Origin: UBA6109 sp964506465
Lineage (GTDB): Bacteria > Desulfobacterota > Syntrophia > Syntrophales > UBA6109
DNA length: 64,000 nt
Direction: 5' to 3'
Assembly: GCA_964506465.1 (NCBI GenBank)
Contig: CAZDLM010000001.1
Location: 62,001 to 126,000 of the forward strand
Every line of letters begins with the position of its first letter. Position 1 is the first letter of the stretch. This document shows positions 10,256 through 20,504 of this stretch, piece after piece. The translations under genes and the position numbers were made by a program. The notes under the pieces are model-generated. The model was not told the DNA's origin, ran no database searches, and saw only the letters and a program-made list of their open reading frames with translations.

Positions 10256-11599
10256 CTAGAAGGTCAACGTGAGCTGATGCATGACCAGGTAGTCGTTGGC
10301 GGTAACAGCCGACGTGTCGGTTCCCTTGAAGTAGTCGCCGACCCAGAGATATCCGAAGCCGACCATATATTCCAGATTGTCGAAAATCTTGTAGGTCGCG
10401 GTCAGGTCGAATTCCGTCCCGATCTTATCGGAAATCCAGTTTGCCGCCGGCTTCTTGTCCGCATAGGCGTAGCTGATCGTCGCCTTGATGTCGAGCTCTT
10501 TCATCGGCTTGATGCCGGCAAAGAGTTGATAGAACCAGATGTTATCGCCGTAGTGGCCGTAGCCCCGTTCCGGTGTGACCGTGCTCGACGATCCAACAGG
10601 ATAGCGCATGCCGACCTGATTCGTGTACTCGTAGCTCATCAGCATCAAGGACGCGTTAACGGATTCGTTCAGGGCAAGTTCACGGAACAACCCCGTCTTC
10701 TTCTTCGTCGCATCGGATCCGTCGTCGCCGCTGCTGTAGGCGAACATACCACCCACGTACATCGGCGCCAAGTCAACGTTTGCCATAAGGTAGAAACCGG
10801 ATTGTTCGAATTTGATGTCCTGCGGCATCGGCACGGTGGTACCCTGTTCGTACTTCGCCCAGTTGCCTGTGGCGTACAATCCCTCCGCCTCAAGATAGAC
10901 CGGTCCCATCTTCATCTTCACGTAGGGATCGAAGATGTAGAATTCCCTGATATAGGGAGTCCCGGCCAGTTGCCTCATTACGGCATTCCGGACATTCTGG
11001 AACATCAGACCGGCGTCGCCGCTCTTAAACTTGTAAACGATCCCCAGGTCGTAGACATCGTAGTCGGAGTCGATTCTCGTACCGGCCGCTGCGACATCTT
11101 CCCTGCCCTTTTCAATGGCTGCGACCATGGTGAAGCTGCCCACGGGCAGAAGGTACTTGATCATTCCAACGGACGTGTTTGCACCGGAGTTTCCGAATAC
11201 CGTTCCGAAGGTCTTATTTTCCTGATAACCGACCATGAAACGCCCGCCCTTCGTGTCGAACGTCACATAGGCCCTGTCCATATTCACGCTGTCATTGAAA
11301 TTGACTGAACCCGCCGTGGACAGCGTCTCGCCCCACTTCCGCTCCAAGGCGTCGAAACGGGTCGTCAGGGTGAGCCCCTCGGCGATCTTGAATTCAGGCT
11401 GCATGCGCAGACGATTGTCGTAGAACTGACGCGCGCCGGCACCGGCGTACTTGTCTTTGTCGAGAGACTTCAGGTTATCATCATACCAGCCTCTCACACG
11501 GAGCGAACCGCTGAACTTGCCGTCGACGGCTGCAAACGCGGGCATGCTGAAGGCGGCAACGAGCCCGAGCGCCAGCAGTGCCAACCAGAATTTCCTCAT
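10256..11599 (-). CDS. Outer-membrane porin-like beta-barrel, copy 2
   Basis: Encodes 447 residues. MRKFWLALLALGLVAAFSMP followed by AFA-AVDG is a clear Sec signal peptide with a signal peptidase I site. The rest is an alternating polar/hydrophobic barrel with many Tyr and Phe (FYDNRLRMQPEFKIAEG, GFGYLWVGDY) ending in LTF, the aromatic C-terminal residue expected of a BAM substrate. The start at 11599 sits behind GAGGAGGGAG; the open frame upstream is ignored. The neighbouring gene 11700-13025 is nearly colinear, so this is a tandem duplication. Probably a trimeric or monomeric channel for small solutes; the solute is unknown. Confidence 0.75.
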   Translation of the reverse strand: MRKFWLALLALGLVAAFSMPAFAAVDGKFSGSLRVRGWYDDNLKSLDKDKYAGAGARQFYDNRLRMQPEFKIAEGLTLTTRFDALERKWGETLSTAGSVNFNDSVNMDRAYVTFDTKGGRFMVGYQENKTFGTVFGNSGANTSVGMIKYLLPVGSFTMVAAIEKGREDVAAAGTRIDSDYDVYDLGIVYKFKSGDAGLMFQNVRNAVMRQLAGTPYIREFYIFDPYVKMKMGPVYLEAEGLYATGNWAKYEQGTTVPMPQDIKFEQSGFYLMANVDLAPMYVGGMFAYSSGDDGSDATKKKTGLFRELALNESVNASLMLMSYEYTNQVGMRYPVGSSSTVTPERGYGHYGDNIWFYQLFAGIKPMKELDIKATISYAYADKKPAANWISDKIGTEFDLTATYKIFDNLEYMVGFGYLWVGDYFKGTDTSAVTANDYLVMHQLTLTF

Positions 11600-11626
11600 T
11601 GCTCCCTCCTCTTTTACTGCAAGACG

Positions 11627-11659
11627 AGGTCCCGGGAGCCGTAAAAGCCCCCGGGACCT
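11627..11659. terminator. GC-rich hairpin between the two porins
   Basis: AGGTCCCGGG (11627-11636) pairs perfectly with 11650-11659 around a 13-base loop. No clean T-tract follows on the minus strand, so it may be an attenuator or a 3-prime-end stabiliser of the upstream porin mRNA rather than a complete terminator. Confidence 0.45.
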
Positions 11660-11699
11660 TCCTGGTGTTGGTTGCACAAAAAAACCGCGTTCGCCTCGC

Positions 11700-13025
11700 T
11701 TAGAAGCTCAACATAAGCTGATGCATCACGAGGTAATCGTTGGCGGTCACAATTGAGTTGTCTGTTCCTTTGTAGAAGTCGCCCGTCCACAGGTAGCCGA
11801 AGCCGACCATGTAGGACAGGTTGTTATAGATCTTGTAAGTCGCGGTCAGATCGAGTTCCGTGCCGTACTTGTCGGAAACGTATTCGACGCCGGCGACCTT
11901 GGGTTTCTTGTCGGCGTAGGCATAGCTGAGCGCCAGCTTGACGTCGAGCTCTTTCATCGGCTTGACACCCGCATAGATCTGGTAGAACCAGATGTTGTCC
12001 GTGTATTCGGAATTGGCTGCGGTGGTGTTGCCCTGGCGATTACCGACCTGATTCCTGTATTCATAGGACTGCATCATCAACGCCGCATTCCAGGAGGAGT
12101 TCAGGCTCTGCGTTGCCATCAGGCCGCCTTCGCGCTTGTCCGTCGTGTCGGGATCGTCACCCGAGCCGTATGCGAACAGGAAACCAGCATAGGCCGGAGC
12201 AAAGTCTATGTTGGCCAGGAGGTAAAGGGCTTTCGAATCGAATTTGACGTCCGTGGGCTTGGGAACAGTCGTTCCCTGATCATACTTCGCATAGTCGCCT
12301 GTCGCATAGAAGGCCTCCGCCTCGATGTAGACGGGGCCGGCCTTGTATTTCACGTAGGGCTCGAAGACGTAGAATTCCCTCGTGTAAGGCGTTGCCGCAG
12401 TGGTCCGGTTGAGCGCGTTTCTCTCCAATTCGATCTGCATACCGGCATCGCCGCCCTTGAACTTGTAGATGGCGCCGAGCTGATAGCGGTCCCTATCGCT
12501 GTCCACGTTGGTGCCCATATTCGCCGTGTCTTCGGTCACCTTTTCAATAACGCCGAAGATGCTGAAGTCGCCCACGGGAATGGTCCACTTGATCCGCGGA
12601 TCGCTGCCGCTGCTGTTTCCGAACACCGTTCCGAATTCTCTGGTGGGCTGATAACCGACCATGCCCACACCGGCCTTCGTTACGAAGGTCACGTAGGCGC
12701 GCTCCCACTTTATGCTGTCATTGAAATCGACGGAAGCCGCCGTGGACAGCGTCTGGCCCCACTTCTTCTCCAAGGCGTCGAAACGGGTCGTCAGGGTGAG
12801 CCCTTCGGCGATCTTGAATGTAGGCTGTATGCGCAGACGATTGTCGTAGAACTGACGCGCGCCGGCGCCGGTGTATTTGTCTTTGTCGAGAGACTTCAGG
12901 TTGTCATCATACCAGCCTCTCATACGGAGCGAACCGCTGAACTTGCCGTCAACGGCTGCAAACGCGGGCATGCTGAAGGCTACGACGAGCCCCAGTGCCA
13001 ACAGTACCATCCAGAATTTCCTCAT
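11700..13025 (-). CDS. Outer-membrane porin-like beta-barrel, copy 1
   Basis: Encodes 441 residues with a signal peptide almost identical to that of copy 2 (MRKFWMVLLALGLVVAFSMP, cleavage after AFA) and a barrel sharing long blocks with it, such as DGKFSGSL, GWYDDNLKSLDKDKY and FYDNRLR. It ends LMLSF, again aromatic. An ATG at 13037 in the same frame overlaps the GGAGG ribosome site, so the ATG at 13025 is the real start. The middle third is the most divergent from copy 2, as expected if surface loops or pore-lining residues have been retuned. Confidence 0.75.
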   Translation of the reverse strand: MRKFWMVLLALGLVVAFSMPAFAAVDGKFSGSLRMRGWYDDNLKSLDKDKYTGAGARQFYDNRLRIQPTFKIAEGLTLTTRFDALEKKWGQTLSTAASVDFNDSIKWERAYVTFVTKAGVGMVGYQPTREFGTVFGNSSGSDPRIKWTIPVGDFSIFGVIEKVTEDTANMGTNVDSDRDRYQLGAIYKFKGGDAGMQIELERNALNRTTAATPYTREFYVFEPYVKYKAGPVYIEAEAFYATGDYAKYDQGTTVPKPTDVKFDSKALYLLANIDFAPAYAGFLFAYGSGDDPDTTDKREGGLMATQSLNSSWNAALMMQSYEYRNQVGNRQGNTTAANSEYTDNIWFYQIYAGVKPMKELDVKLALSYAYADKKPKVAGVEYVSDKYGTELDLTATYKIYNNLSYMVGFGYLWTGDFYKGTDNSIVTANDYLVMHQLMLSF

Positions 13026-13874
13026 TTTTTCCTCCATTTACAGTTTGAAGTTGAGATTTTTCGTCTCCCACGGGCAAGAGGGAGGCGAAGTCCAAAAACG
13101 CTCTTGCTGCCTTGAAACCAGTTTTGGCGAATTTTCCGCCGCCAAGACCGTTGGATCGATTATTTGCCTGTCTCACCTCCTTTCCTGTGAAATTCCGATG
13201 AAAACTACCATCGGACTTCTGCTAAGTCAAGCCCGTTCAGCCCAACTGCATACTCGTTTCACGTTCGTTTTCGTAAAAAGCAACAAGCATACCAGTGTAC
13301 GTCAATTGACTGCATTGCGAGGCGCCATCGAATTTATCTATTGGAATCTATTTTATATTATCTAACATATCCTGAAGAAGCTGTTCGTTGATGAAGCAAC
13401 GGAAGCTTGACGGTGAAATGGGGTGTGTTGAAAAAAATACACAAAGAAAACGAAGGGTATGCTTTTTTGCAACAAAACGTGATGGTCAGAGCGCCGTCGT
13501 CGTTGCCCCGCCCCCGTAATGAAATGCCGTCGCCGTCATTTCAGCCGGAACACCGAGAAGGGGTTTCTTGGGGATGCGGAATTGTCTGCATCTCCACCTG
13601 CAAGATTTTTTATTAGCCGGAAATGGAACGGCTTCTCCTCGCAGACGAAATATTTCTTGACAAGCCTGGTCGCCTTGGGGTATCCGGATGATGACTTTTG
13701 GTCACATAGTGACTATCGTTCAACACCCCGTGTGAGAGACTTTGCATAGTCAGAACAAGCAGGGGCGGCCCCTTCACCTTCACCATCGGCAGCCCTAGGG
13801 AGACGGGCATCCGGGCCGCCTCACGAGGGGGGGATCCTACATCCAAAAAAAAGCAGATTTGTCAGCGGTTCTCG
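13026..13874. other. Long non-coding gap between porin and acs
   Basis: About 850 bases without a convincing gene; the short open frames here have no recognisable product or ribosome site. The left part is the AT-rich upstream region of the porins. A perfect 13-base palindrome GTCACATAGTGAC is at 13701-13713, and a TTGACA with a weak -10 18 bases later lies just before it (13657-13686). These could be an upstream acs promoter with an operator, but this is only suggestive. Confidence 0.3.
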
Positions 13875-13903
13875 TTGATTTCTCGCTTACTTTCGGGTAT
13901 AGC
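13875..13903 (+). promoter_or_regulatory. Candidate sigma-70 promoter for acs
   Basis: TTGATT (13875-13880), a 17-base spacer, then TATAGC (13898-13903). Transcription would start near 13910, giving an 83-base leader to the acs ATG. Confidence 0.5.
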
Positions 13904-13992
13904 TCATCTGCCGTTTCGATCAGACAGCTATGTCCCTCGAGAGGCACACTGGCCTACCACAGAAAAACCCACAAAAGGAGGTAAGGAAGACA

Positions 13993-15963
<1,971 letters not shown>

Positions 15964-16026
15964 GCGATCCAGGACACCCTGCGCCCTTTTCCCGATATCC
16001 GGCGAAGGGGCGCAGGGATCCTGCGC

Positions 16027-16147
16027 AGACTGTTGAAAAAGGCCCGCCTGCCGTTCCCTCCATTCTTCGTTACTCGATGCGCCGGCATCGTGCTCCACAG
16101 TCTGGGATTGTGGGGGGGCTTGCATTCGGGCATTTTTGAACAGGCTG
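16027..16147. repeat. Inverted-repeat intergenic element, copy 2
   Basis: Left end ACTGTTGAAAAAGGCCC, right end GGGCATTTTTGAACAGGC, about 120 bases, no ORF. Same ends and interior pattern as the element at 280-410. It sits between the acs stop and etfB and may carry processing or termination signals for acs; no T-rich terminator is otherwise seen after acs. Confidence 0.55.
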
Positions 16148-16201
16148 CAGAAAAGTTTTTCCGGTCAAGCGATCAGAATTGATGGGAGGAGGGGGAAGAT
16201 T

Positions 16202-16972
16202 GTGAATATCGTAGCATGCGTGAAGCAGGTTCCGGATACGGAAGCGCAGATCAAGGTGAAGGCGGACGGATCGGGGGTGGAAGAGGGCGGGATCAAGTGG
16301 GTGATGAACCCGTACGACGAGTTCGGCGTTGAAGAGGCGCTGCGTCTGAAAGAGAAATTCGGCGGGGACGTGACGATCGTATCGGTGGGTCCGGCGCGTG
16401 CGATCGAGACGATCCGGACGGCGCTGGCGATGGGAGCGGATAAGGGGATCCACATCAACGATCCGGCATTCAACAATGCGGATGCGTACGGTACGGCATC
16501 GGTGTTGGCGGCGGCGATCAAGGGGATTCCGTACGACGTGATTTTCTGCGGGCAGCGGGCGATCGACGACGACTCGGGGCAGGTGGGGGCGATCCTGGCG
16601 GAGCTTCTGGACATTCCGCAGTTGACGATCATCACGAAGGTGGAGATTGAAGGCAAGAACGTAAAGGCGGTGAAGCCGATCGAGGGAGCGCAGCTCGTGA
16701 TCCAGGGGACGCTCCCCTGCGTGATCACAGCGCAGAAGGGATTGAACGAACCGCGGTACGCTTCCTTGCCGGGGATCATGAAGGCGAAGAAGAAGCCGGT
16801 GGAAGTGAAGGACGGTGCGGCGCTGGGTGTAACGGCGGACGCGAAGGCGAAGGTCGTGAAGATGACGCCGCCTCCCGCGCGGCCTCCCGGAAAGATCATC
16901 TGCGGGGACGATCCTGCGCAGAAGGCGGCGCAGTTGGCGAAATTGCTCCGGGAAGAGGCGAAGGTGATCTAG
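16202..16972 (+). CDS. etfB: Electron transfer flavoprotein, beta subunit
   Basis: Encodes 256 residues from a GTG start (VNIVACVKQVPDTEAQIKV) preceded by GGGAGGAGGGGG; an in-frame ATG further upstream falls in the repeat element. EtfB signatures include KWVMNPYDEFGVEEALRLKE, the nucleotide-binding CGQRAIDDDSGQVG at about residue 120, and the region QGTLPCVITAQKGLNEPRY. With EtfA it accepts electrons from acyl-CoA dehydrogenases. It is 16 bases ahead of etfA and upstream of the membrane oxidoreductase that is its likely partner. Confidence 0.93.
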   Translation: MNIVACVKQVPDTEAQIKVKADGSGVEEGGIKWVMNPYDEFGVEEALRLKEKFGGDVTIVSVGPARAIETIRTALAMGADKGIHINDPAFNNADAYGTASVLAAAIKGIPYDVIFCGQRAIDDDSGQVGAILAELLDIPQLTIITKVEIEGKNVKAVKPIEGAQLVIQGTLPCVITAQKGLNEPRYASLPGIMKAKKKPVEVKDGAALGVTADAKAKVVKMTPPPARPPGKIICGDDPAQKAAQLAKLLREEAKVI

Positions 16973-16988
16973 GGAGGAGGGGAGAGAG

Positions 16989-17972
16989 ATGTCCAAGGGA
17001 GTATGGTTTGTCGCGGAACAGAGGGACGGCGTGCTGCGGAAGATCAGTTTCGAGCTGGCGAGCACGGCGAGGAAACTGGCGGATGCGCTGGGCGGTGATG
17101 AGGTATGCGCCGTTCTGCTGGGCGGGGCGGGCGTGGAAGGGCTGGCGTCGCAGCTGGGCAAATACGGTGTGGACAAGGTATTCGTAGGGGAGAGCGCGCT
17201 GCTGGAGCCCTATACGACGGACGCGCATGCGACGGCGGCGGCGAAGGCGGTGAAGGAGAATGACCCGGCCATCCTGCTGCTGGGGGCATCGGTACAGGGG
17301 AAAGACCTTTCGGCGCGGCTGGTGGGAAAGCTTGCGACGGGGCTGGCGACGGACTGCACGGACGTGAAGATCGCGGACGGGCGGCTGCTGGCGATCCGGC
17401 CGATGTATGCCGGTAAATGCTACGGAGAAGTGGCGATTGTTTCGAATCCGCAGATGGCGACCCTGCGTCCGAACGTATTTCCGGCGGTGGAAGTTGCGAA
17501 GGCGGCGCAGGTGGTGAAATTCGATCCGGGTCTGGACCCGGCGAAGCTGCGGACGAAGGTGGCGGAAGTGCAGAAGGATGCGGCGGGCAAGGTGGATCTG
17601 ACGGAAGCGAACGTAATCGTATCGGGCGGTCGCGGGATGAAGGGTCCGGAGAACTACGTGGTGATCGAGGAGCTGGCGGCGGCGCTGGGCGCGACGGTGG
17701 GTGCATCGCGTGCGGCGGTGGATGCGGGCTGGCGTCCTCAGTCGGACCAGGTGGGGCAGACGGGGAAGGTGGTTTCGCCGAACCTGTACATTGCCTGCGG
17801 GATATCGGGAGCGATCCAGCATCTGGCGGGGATGAGCTCATCGAAGTACATCGTGGCGATCAACAAGGACCCCGAGGCGCCGATCTTTCAGAAGGCGGAC
17901 TACGGGATCGTCGACGACCTCTTCAAGGTCGTCCCGGAACTGACCAAAGAAGTTAAGAAGTTGCTCGCATAA
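16989..17972 (+). CDS. etfA: Electron transfer flavoprotein, alpha subunit
   Basis: Encodes 327 residues. The C-terminal FAD domain is well preserved: VSGGRGMKGPENY, GATVGASRAAVDAGW, QVGQTGKVVSPNLYIACGIS and INKDPEAPIFQKADYG, in that order from about residue 205. A strong ribosome site (GGGAGGAGGGG) precedes the ATG. Together with EtfB it shuttles electrons from acyl-CoA dehydrogenase, such as the one at 23541-24689, to the quinone oxidoreductase encoded next. No extra ferredoxin domain is present, so this is not an obviously bifurcating fusion type. Confidence 0.94.
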   Translation: MSKGVWFVAEQRDGVLRKISFELASTARKLADALGGDEVCAVLLGGAGVEGLASQLGKYGVDKVFVGESALLEPYTTDAHATAAAKAVKENDPAILLLGASVQGKDLSARLVGKLATGLATDCTDVKIADGRLLAIRPMYAGKCYGEVAIVSNPQMATLRPNVFPAVEVAKAAQVVKFDPGLDPAKLRTKVAEVQKDAAGKVDLTEANVIVSGGRGMKGPENYVVIEELAAALGATVGASRAAVDAGWRPQSDQVGQTGKVVSPNLYIACGISGAIQHLAGMSSSKYIVAINKDPEAPIFQKADYGIVDDLFKVVPELTKEVKKLLA

Positions 17973-17986
17973 AGAAGAGCTTCGGA

Positions 17987-18020
17987 GGGGGGGCGGAAGG
18001 AAGACCGCCCCCCCTTTTTT
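17987..18020 (+). terminator. Strong intrinsic terminator between etfA and the quinone oxidoreductase gene
   Basis: GGGGGGGCGG (17987-17996) pairs perfectly with 18005-18014 around an 8-base loop and is followed by six T (18015-18020). It starts 14 bases after the etfA stop and ends only 15 bases before the next ATG, leaving no room for a conventional promoter in between. It probably acts as a partial terminator that sets lower expression of the membrane protein relative to EtfBA. Confidence 0.88.
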
Positions 18021-18035
18021 CTCGGAGGATCTATA

Positions 18036-20252
18036 ATGGAGGAGTTTTCGATCGGCAACGAGGGGAGACAGGTGTACTGGAACGCCGAATCCTTCGGCAT
18101 CCTTTTCTATCCTCTTACGGTCCTTGCGATGGCGATTTTCGCATACGGCGTTTACCGGCGCTGGCGGCTGTGGACGGCCCTCGGCAAGCCCGAGCTGCGC
18201 ATCGACAGCCTCGGCGAACGGATCAAGATGCTCCTTGCCAACGGGCTTTTGCAGATCAAGACCTTCCGTGATGCCTATCCGGGGATCATGCACGGGCTGA
18301 TCTTCTTCGGATTCGTGGTTCTCTTCATCGGGACCGCCCTCATCGCCAAGGAAACGTACATCACAGGCCCACTCCTGGGATGGACCTTTTTGAAGGGGTG
18401 GTTCTATCTGTTCTTCTCGTTCATGATGGACCTCTTCGGCGTCTTCGTGCTGATCGGGATCTTGATGGCGCTGGACCGTCGGTACATTGCCAGGCCGGAG
18501 CGGCTGGGGTACAAGGGTAAAACGGACAACGGAGCCGACGACGCGATTGCGCTTCTGCTGATCGGCGGCATCATCGTCACGGGCTTCATCATCGAGGCGC
18601 TCCGCATCTACGTGACGAATCCGCCCTGGGAGTTCTGGTCCTTCGCGGGCTGGGCGCTGTCGAAGACGTTCACGGGCATCGACCACGAAACGGCGAGGAT
18701 TTTCCACCGGGTCAACTGGTGGGTCCATTCGTTCCTTGCCCTCGGATTTATCGCCTATATTCCCTATTCGAAGTTCCTCCACATCATCACGACGCCGGCG
18801 AACCATTTCATGGCGTCACTGAAGCCTGCGGGCTACCTTGAACCCATCCGCGATTTCGAGACGGCGGAATCCTTCGGGGCCGGGAAGCTGGAGGACTTCA
18901 CGCAGAAGCAGATCTTCGATTCGGACGCCTGCACGAAATGCGGTCGCTGCCAGGACGGGTGTCCGGCTTATCTGTCCGGGAAGCCGCTGTCGCCCAAGAA
19001 ACTGGTCCAGGACTTGAAGACATACTGGCTGGAGAAGGCGCCGGCTGCAGATGCGGCGAAAAAGGCTGCGGCGCCGGCCGAGGGTACCGAGGGGAAGCCG
19101 GCCGCGAAGAACGCGGCTTTGAAGCTTCTGGAGAAAGTCGACACTGTGGTGGACTGGGCGTTGAAGGGGGCTCAGGGTGTCGGAGCGACGGAAGCGACCG
19201 AGAAGGCGATGGTGGGCGAGGTGATCGATCTGCACGAGCTGTGGGCGTGCACGAATTGCATGTACTGCCAGGAGCACTGTTCCTCTTCGATCGAGCATGT
19301 GCCGAAGGTGGTGGGAATGCGGCAGCACAAGGTCCTGATGGAAGCGGATTTCGGGCAAGAGTTACAGCTGACGTTCCGGAACATGGAAAACAACTCGAAC
19401 CCCTGGGGGATCGGCTCGCACCTGAGGGCGGATTGGGCGAAGGAGCTGGGAATCAAGACGCTGGCGGAAGATAAGGACGTGGAGTATCTCTTCTATGTCG
19501 GCTGTTCGGGTTCTTTCGACGACCGCGGCAAGAAGGTGTCCGTTGCCTTCGCGAAGATCCTCAAAGCGGCGGGCGTGAGCTTCGGGATCCTCGGGAACGA
19601 AGAGGGATGCTGCGGCGATTCGGCGATGCGCGGCGGAAACGAGTATCTCTTCCAGACCCTGGCACAGGCGAACATCGAACTCATGAAGGGGTACGGTGTG
19701 AAGAAGATCATCGCCACCTGCCCGCACGGCTACAACGCCCTGAAGAAAGATTATCCGAATTTCGGCGGAACCTTCGAAGTGTATCACCACAGCGAGATTC
19801 TGGCTGATCTGATCGCCAAGGGGAAGATATCCCTCAAGAAGCCCGTCGACGGCCTCTTCACTTTCCACGATTCCTGTTTCCTCGGCCGTTACAATGGCCT
19901 GTACGAGCAGCCGCGTTCGGTCCTCAGGGCCGTTCCGGGGTTGAAACTGGCGGAGATGGCGCGGAGCAGGGACCACAGTTTCTGCTGCGGCGCCGGCGGG
20001 GCGAGGATGTGGATGGAGGAAGACATCGGCGAGCGGATCAACAACATGCGCACCGATCAGGCTCTCGAAACGGGGGCGAACCGGATCGCAGTCGGCTGTC
20101 CGTTCTGCCTGACGATGATGAGCGACGGCCTCAAGGCGCGCGGCAAGGAAGAGGCCGCATCCGCCCTGGACGTTGCGGAGATCGTCTGGAAGGCCATGGG
20201 TCTGGAGGAAGAAAAACCCGCGGCTGATGTCTGTGCGCCGCCCACGGCTTGA
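18036..20252 (+). CDS. Membrane EtfAB:quinone oxidoreductase, NarI-like/ferredoxin/CCG-domain fusion
   Basis: Encodes 738 residues. Residues 1 to about 275 form a NarI-like membrane domain with five or six helices and candidate heme b histidines (MHGLIFFGF, HRVNWWVHS, HIITTP). Two 4Fe-4S motifs follow: CTKCGRCQDGCP at 299-310 and CTNCMYCQEHC at 405-415. Then two CCG (DUF224) domains as in heterodisulfide reductase HdrD, with GCCGDS near 525 and SFCCGAGG near 650. This architecture is known from syntrophic fatty-acid oxidisers and acts as EtfAB:(methyl)menaquinone oxidoreductase, feeding acyl-CoA dehydrogenase electrons into the membrane. Location after etfBA supports this. GGAGGA precedes the ATG. 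Confidence 0.9.
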   Translation: MEEFSIGNEGRQVYWNAESFGILFYPLTVLAMAIFAYGVYRRWRLWTALGKPELRIDSLGERIKMLLANGLLQIKTFRDAYPGIMHGLIFFGFVVLFIGTALIAKETYITGPLLGWTFLKGWFYLFFSFMMDLFGVFVLIGILMALDRRYIARPERLGYKGKTDNGADDAIALLLIGGIIVTGFIIEALRIYVTNPPWEFWSFAGWALSKTFTGIDHETARIFHRVNWWVHSFLALGFIAYIPYSKFLHIITTPANHFMASLKPAGYLEPIRDFETAESFGAGKLEDFTQKQIFDSDACTKCGRCQDGCPAYLSGKPLSPKKLVQDLKTYWLEKAPAADAAKKAAAPAEGTEGKPAAKNAALKLLEKVDTVVDWALKGAQGVGATEATEKAMVGEVIDLHELWACTNCMYCQEHCSSSIEHVPKVVGMRQHKVLMEADFGQELQLTFRNMENNSNPWGIGSHLRADWAKELGIKTLAEDKDVEYLFYVGCSGSFDDRGKKVSVAFAKILKAAGVSFGILGNEEGCCGDSAMRGGNEYLFQTLAQANIELMKGYGVKKIIATCPHGYNALKKDYPNFGGTFEVYHHSEILADLIAKGKISLKKPVDGLFTFHDSCFLGRYNGLYEQPRSVLRAVPGLKLAEMARSRDHSFCCGAGGARMWMEEDIGERINNMRTDQALETGANRIAVGCPFCLTMMSDGLKARGKEEAASALDVAEIVWKAMGLEEEKPAADVCAPPTA

Positions 20253-20504
20253 TACGATCCTGTCTCACCATGACGGAAGAGGCTTTTTTCTGGAGAAAGC
20301 CGAACGGTTTGTGTAAGATATCGAGCGTTCTTTGAAAAATGGCCGGTTCTGGAGGGACGACCGGCCTGGACGGCATGAGATGCCTTCGTGCATTTCGGGC
20401 AAGTTCCGAAGAAAACCGCGGCAGGTTCTTCAGGGCGCTGCGGTTGTATGGAGGCGTCCGGGGGGAAACGCGTTGCACGTTGCAGGAAAGGAGGGTTCTG
20501 CAGT
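20253..20504. other. Leader region before fadD
   Basis: A 250-base gap with two hairpins: GGCTTT paired with AAAGCC (20281-20301) and GGCCGGT paired with ACCGGCC (20341-20366). Neither has a T-tract. No clear promoter was found; the frame open from 20388 has no ribosome site and is not counted as coding. Confidence 0.3.

Noticed and set aside
13407..13749. Small ORFs in the porin-acs gap
   Set aside because: No ribosome site, no recognisable motif, and they overlap each other in different frames.
18938..19474. Long open frame inside the EtfAB:quinone oxidoreductase gene
   Set aside because: It is a shifted-frame shadow of a GC-rich gene, dominated by Gly, Arg and Glu, with no family resemblance and no ribosome site.
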